A stretch of 8,820 bases of DNA, from contig SSHD01000063.1 of the NCBI GenBank assembly GCA_008017255.1, forward strand, positions 1 through 8,820. The letters run 5' to 3'. A program made the position numbers and the translations under genes. Of this stretch, positions 5,962-8,820 are shown in pieces (within the stretch, counting starts at the first letter, position 1; every line of letters starts with the position of its first letter). Source of the stretch: Acinetobacter sp. Lineage in GTDB: Bacteria > Pseudomonadota > Gammaproteobacteria > Pseudomonadales > Moraxellaceae. Below the pieces are notes generated by a model. That model was not told the DNA's origin. It did not search any database and saw nothing but the letters and a program-made list of their open reading frames with translations.

Positions 5962-7560
5962 TTATTGCATCTCCACAGGTTCAAGTTGAGTTGTCGCCTG
6001 TTGTACGGTATCGACAACTTCGATTACTGGCATATAACTATTGACTAACCACTGCATGCTTGAATGTGACATATCTAAGAAGGTCTGCGGGTAAAGTCCT
6101 AACCAAAGTAGACCAATCACACAAATCATCAAAATACCGACTTCACGCGCAGATAAATCTTTTAACGGACTGGTGTAATGATGCTGTTGTTCTGGGTTTG
6201 GTTCACCAAACAGTGCTTTGTGGATCAAGATCAGACCATACAAGCCTGCTAATACCAAACTCGCTGCTGCAATAATGGTCGCCACAGGATAGACATTAAA
6301 TGAACCCATCAAGATTATGAATTCACCGATAAAGTTACCTAAACCGGGAACGCCAACCAATGCTGCAACAAAGAACATTAAGAAGAATGGTAGATATTCG
6401 AGCTGACCACGCAAACCACCCATTAAACGCAAATCACGGGTATGTAAACGCTCATACACTTGACCCGACATAATGAACAATGCAGCAGATGATAAGCCAT
6501 GCGCTAACATCATGATCATTAAGCCTTGGAAGGTCAGGATATTACCTGCATAAATCGCCAGTAAGATAAAACCCATGTGCGAAATAGAGGTATACGCCAA
6601 CAAACGCTTCATGTCGGTTTGTTGATAGGCAAGGAATGCGCCGTAGAAAATACCAATCAAACCTAAAACAATCGCAATATCCGCAAATTGTGCCGATGCT
6701 GCTGGAAAGAATGGAATCACAAAACGGAGCAAACCATAGGCTGCTGTTTTAATCAAAATACCAGCCAAGTCGACAGAACCCGCAGTCGGTGCTTGCGCAT
6801 GTGCATCAGGCAACCAACCGTGTAATGGAAATACGGGTAACTTCACGGCAAAACCAACGAAGAAGCACAGCATAAAACCGTAAGCGACTTCAGGTGGTAA
6901 ATGATTTGCCACTGCTAGTAAATAGCCATAATCAAATGCGATCATGCCTGTCATGCTGTATCCATAGACCACAAGGCCTAAGATACCAATCAACATGATC
7001 AAACCCGCAATTTGGGTATATAAGAAAAATTTGGTGGCTGCGTAAACGCGTGAACGACCGTTCGAGCCTGAATGCCCCCATAACGCAATCAAGAAATAGA
7101 TTGGTACGAGCATCATCTCCCAAAAGAAGAAGAACAAGAACAAGTCAATCGCCAAGAATACACCGATGACTCCACCTAAACTCCAAAGTAAGTTTAAGTG
7201 GAAGAAGCCAACATTCTTTTGGATTTCACCCCATGAACAACCGACTGCAAGCACACCCAATAATGCGGTGAGCAGTACCATCATCAGCGATAAACCATCA
7301 ATCGCGAGATGAATGCTAATGCCTAAAGTTTGAATCCAAGGCAATTGAAATTCAGCTGCCCAAGTTGGAACTTTGCCGCCTAGCTCAAAAGTGAATGTAC
7401 CACTGTGCCAAAGCATCAAACCTAAAACAAAGGTAATCAGCATCCCGAAAAGAGCAATCCAACGCGGTAATTGTTGATCAAATTTATCAACCAACCAACA
7501 AATAAAACCAGCAATGAATGGAACTAAAATCAGCGCGGGTAAAATTAAATTGTTTTCCAT
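5962..7560 (-). CDS. nuoM: NADH-quinone oxidoreductase subunit M
   Basis: A 532-residue polytopic inner-membrane subunit of complex I, homologous to Mrp antiporters, forming the central proton channel module. Visible key residues are E148 (FFWEMMLVPIYF), K240 (GFAVKLPVFPLHGWLPDAH), the H-x-Q-A-P-T loop at 254-259, K271 (ILIKTAAYG), K318 (TDMKRLLAYTSISH) and E413 (GNFIGEF), which replaces the Lys found at this position in NuoN. An in-frame ATG 15 bases upstream (7575) lies inside nuoL. The ATG at 7560 is preferred because GGGGA (7567-7571) lies 6 bases before it and MENNLILPALILVPF begins directly with the first membrane helix. Only 1 nt separates it from the nuoL stop. Confidence 0.97.
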   Translation of the reverse strand: MENNLILPALILVPFIAGFICWLVDKFDQQLPRWIALFGMLITFVLGLMLWHSGTFTFELGGKVPTWAAEFQLPWIQTLGISIHLAIDGLSLMMVLLTALLGVLAVGCSWGEIQKNVGFFHLNLLWSLGGVIGVFLAIDLFLFFFFWEMMLVPIYFLIALWGHSGSNGRSRVYAATKFFLYTQIAGLIMLIGILGLVVYGYSMTGMIAFDYGYLLAVANHLPPEVAYGFMLCFFVGFAVKLPVFPLHGWLPDAHAQAPTAGSVDLAGILIKTAAYGLLRFVIPFFPAASAQFADIAIVLGLIGIFYGAFLAYQQTDMKRLLAYTSISHMGFILLAIYAGNILTFQGLMIMMLAHGLSSAALFIMSGQVYERLHTRDLRLMGGLRGQLEYLPFFLMFFVAALVGVPGLGNFIGEFIILMGSFNVYPVATIIAAASLVLAGLYGLILIHKALFGEPNPEQQHHYTSPLKDLSAREVGILMICVIGLLWLGLYPQTFLDMSHSSMQWLVNSYMPVIEVVDTVQQATTQLEPVEMQ

Positions 7561-7561
7561 T

Positions 7562-8820
7562 TTATTTCCCCACAACCTGAATCACGATCAAGATCATCAA
7601 TAACACCACCACACCTATTGACATGCTGGAAGCGTATTCACGCAATGAACCTGTTTGACGTGAACTGGTAAATCCATTGCCTGCTTTCACAATTGCAGGC
7701 AATACTAGCCACATACTATCGACAGGATCACGACCTAAAATTTTCGCAATAAATAAGTACGGTTTTACAAACACGAGGTCATACAAGGCATCAAAACCAA
7801 ATGCGGTACGGCAAATATGCGCTAAACCTGCACCCAATGATGTTTGTGCAAACGATTTGACTGCGCCGTATGCAAAGGCAAATAAGAAAATACCAACAGC
7901 TAAACCTACAAGCGCAACGCCGCTGGCTAAATGCTCAGCATGTACAACAGCTTCTTCTAAAGCTTCTGGCACGACAAAACTTGGAATTTTCGCAGCAGAC
8001 AATAAATTTGCCACTGGCGCTTGGAGGAAATAACCAATGCCAGTTGATAAGGTTGCCAAAATTGCAAGCGGTGCCCAATAAGTTACGCCATGAATCGCAT
8101 GTGCATGGGTTTTCTCTTCGCCAAAGAACACCACCCAGATTAAACGGAAGGTATAGATAGACGTTAAGAATGCACCAAAAACACCGACCCAATATAAGGT
8201 ATGGTAAAGCGGCAGATTTGCAATGGTCGACTGTGCATAGACTGCACCTAAGATCGCATCTTTAGAGAAGAAACCAACGGTCACGATTGGAAGCGCAGCA
8301 AGTGCCCCACCACCGATCACGAAACACCAGAACACAAATGGAATCTTTTTACGCAAACCACCCATTTTGAAAATGTTTTGTTCGTGGTGACACGCCAAAA
8401 TTACAGCACCTGATGAAAGGAACAATAACGCTTTGAAGAATGCGTGTGCCAGCATGTGGAATAAACCTGCTTGATACGCTTCCGCACCCACCGCCATAAA
8501 CATATAACCGAGCTGACTCATAGTTGAGTAAGCCAAAATACGTTTGATGTCGGTTTGCACCAATGCAGCAAAACCAGCGACGAGTAAAGTCACTGCGCCA
8601 GTAATCGAAATGAATTGCATCACTTCTGGTGCCATTTCAATCACAGAGAACATACGGCAGCATAAGTACACACCCGCTGTCACCATCGTTGCAGCGTGGA
8701 TTAATGCAGAAACAGGCGTTGGGCCTGCCATCGCATCAGCCAACCATGTTTGTAATGGAATCTGTGCGGATTTACCTGCTGCACCCAAGAACAACATGAG
8801 TGCTGTCCAAATCGACAATG
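7562..8820 (-). CDS. nuoL: NADH-quinone oxidoreductase subunit L (C-terminal part, cut by window edge)
   Basis: The last 418 residues of the distal proton-pumping subunit of complex I; the 5' end lies beyond the right edge, and the first visible Met (codon at 8818) is internal, not a start. Conserved residues line up with E. coli NuoL at a constant offset of 213: visible K16 (GKSAQ) = K229, H41 (HAATMVTAGVYL) = H254, H121 and H125 = H334 and H338, K129 = K342, and D187 (FFSKD) = D400. This predicts a full protein of about 630 residues, slightly longer than E. coli's 613. The C-terminal part includes the segment expected to form the long lateral helix that runs along NuoM and NuoN, then a final membrane helix (SIGVVVLLMILIVIQVVG). 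It is the upstream partner of nuoM and nuoN. Confidence 0.97.
   Translation of the reverse strand, partial: LSIWTALMLFLGAAGKSAQIPLQTWLADAMAGPTPVSALIHAATMVTAGVYLCCRMFSVIEMAPEVMQFISITGAVTLLVAGFAALVQTDIKRILAYSTMSQLGYMFMAVGAEAYQAGLFHMLAHAFFKALLFLSSGAVILACHHEQNIFKMGGLRKKIPFVFWCFVIGGGALAALPIVTVGFFSKDAILGAVYAQSTIANLPLYHTLYWVGVFGAFLTSIYTFRLIWVVFFGEEKTHAHAIHGVTYWAPLAILATLSTGIGYFLQAPVANLLSAAKIPSFVVPEALEEAVVHAEHLASGVALVGLAVGIFLFAFAYGAVKSFAQTSLGAGLAHICRTAFGFDALYDLVFVKPYLFIAKILGRDPVDSMWLVLPAIVKAGNGFTSSRQTGSLREYASSMSIGVVVLLMILIVIQVVGK

Noticed and set aside
6060..6275. Plus-strand 71-residue open frame within nuoM
   Set aside because: It is antisense to the conserved C-terminal part of NuoM and is not recognisable as a protein.
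7677..8160. Plus-strand open frames of 96-118 residues
   Set aside because: They are antisense to the clearly coding nuoL gene and show no domain-like composition.

Overview
The window looks like chromosomal DNA from an Acinetobacter-type gammaproteobacterium (Moraxellaceae). This rests on protein character: NuoL/M/N, a FprA/Fpr-type ferredoxin-NADP reductase ending in ENYW, a FinR-like LysR regulator divergent from it, a small cold-shock-domain protein, and the remains of an Acinetobacter-like upp gene. No database search was possible, so the genus is an inference.

Layout from right to left, since most genes are on the minus strand. The 3' end of the respiratory complex I operon runs nuoL (N-terminus outside the window), nuoM, nuoN with gaps of only 1-2 nt, and closes at a strong rho-independent terminator (4411-4440). 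Next is a roughly 350-base stretch with no intact gene. It is not empty: it holds a collapsed uracil phosphoribosyltransferase (upp) relic of 213 bp that keeps the first 26 codons, a piece from the middle and the last nine codons with the stop, and is followed by what was probably its own terminator (4092-4122). A small cold-shock-domain gene follows, then a large 660-residue gene on the same strand encoding a PD-(D/E)XK nuclease fused to a superfamily-1 helicase of the DUF2075 / Schlafen-group-3 type. On the far left is a divergent pair, a lysR gene (plus strand) and fpr (minus strand), probably a redox-stress regulator and its target.

The housekeeping parts (nuo, fpr/lysR) act in electron transfer: complex I moves electrons from NADH to quinone and pumps protons, and Fpr exchanges electrons between NADPH and ferredoxin or flavodoxin. 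The nuclease-helicase is the accessory element. It sits between the cold-shock gene and lysR, has no recognisable Shine-Dalgarno site, and its last six codons plus stop lie inside the 3' end of the convergent lysR gene. This fits a gene acquired by horizontal transfer whose reading frame now ends in host DNA. Single-protein nuclease-helicases of this kind are plausible anti-phage or nucleic-acid quality-control enzymes, and this gene is the best candidate in the window for an undescribed system. The eroded upp gene next door suggests that the interval between nuoN and lysR is tolerant of rearrangement.
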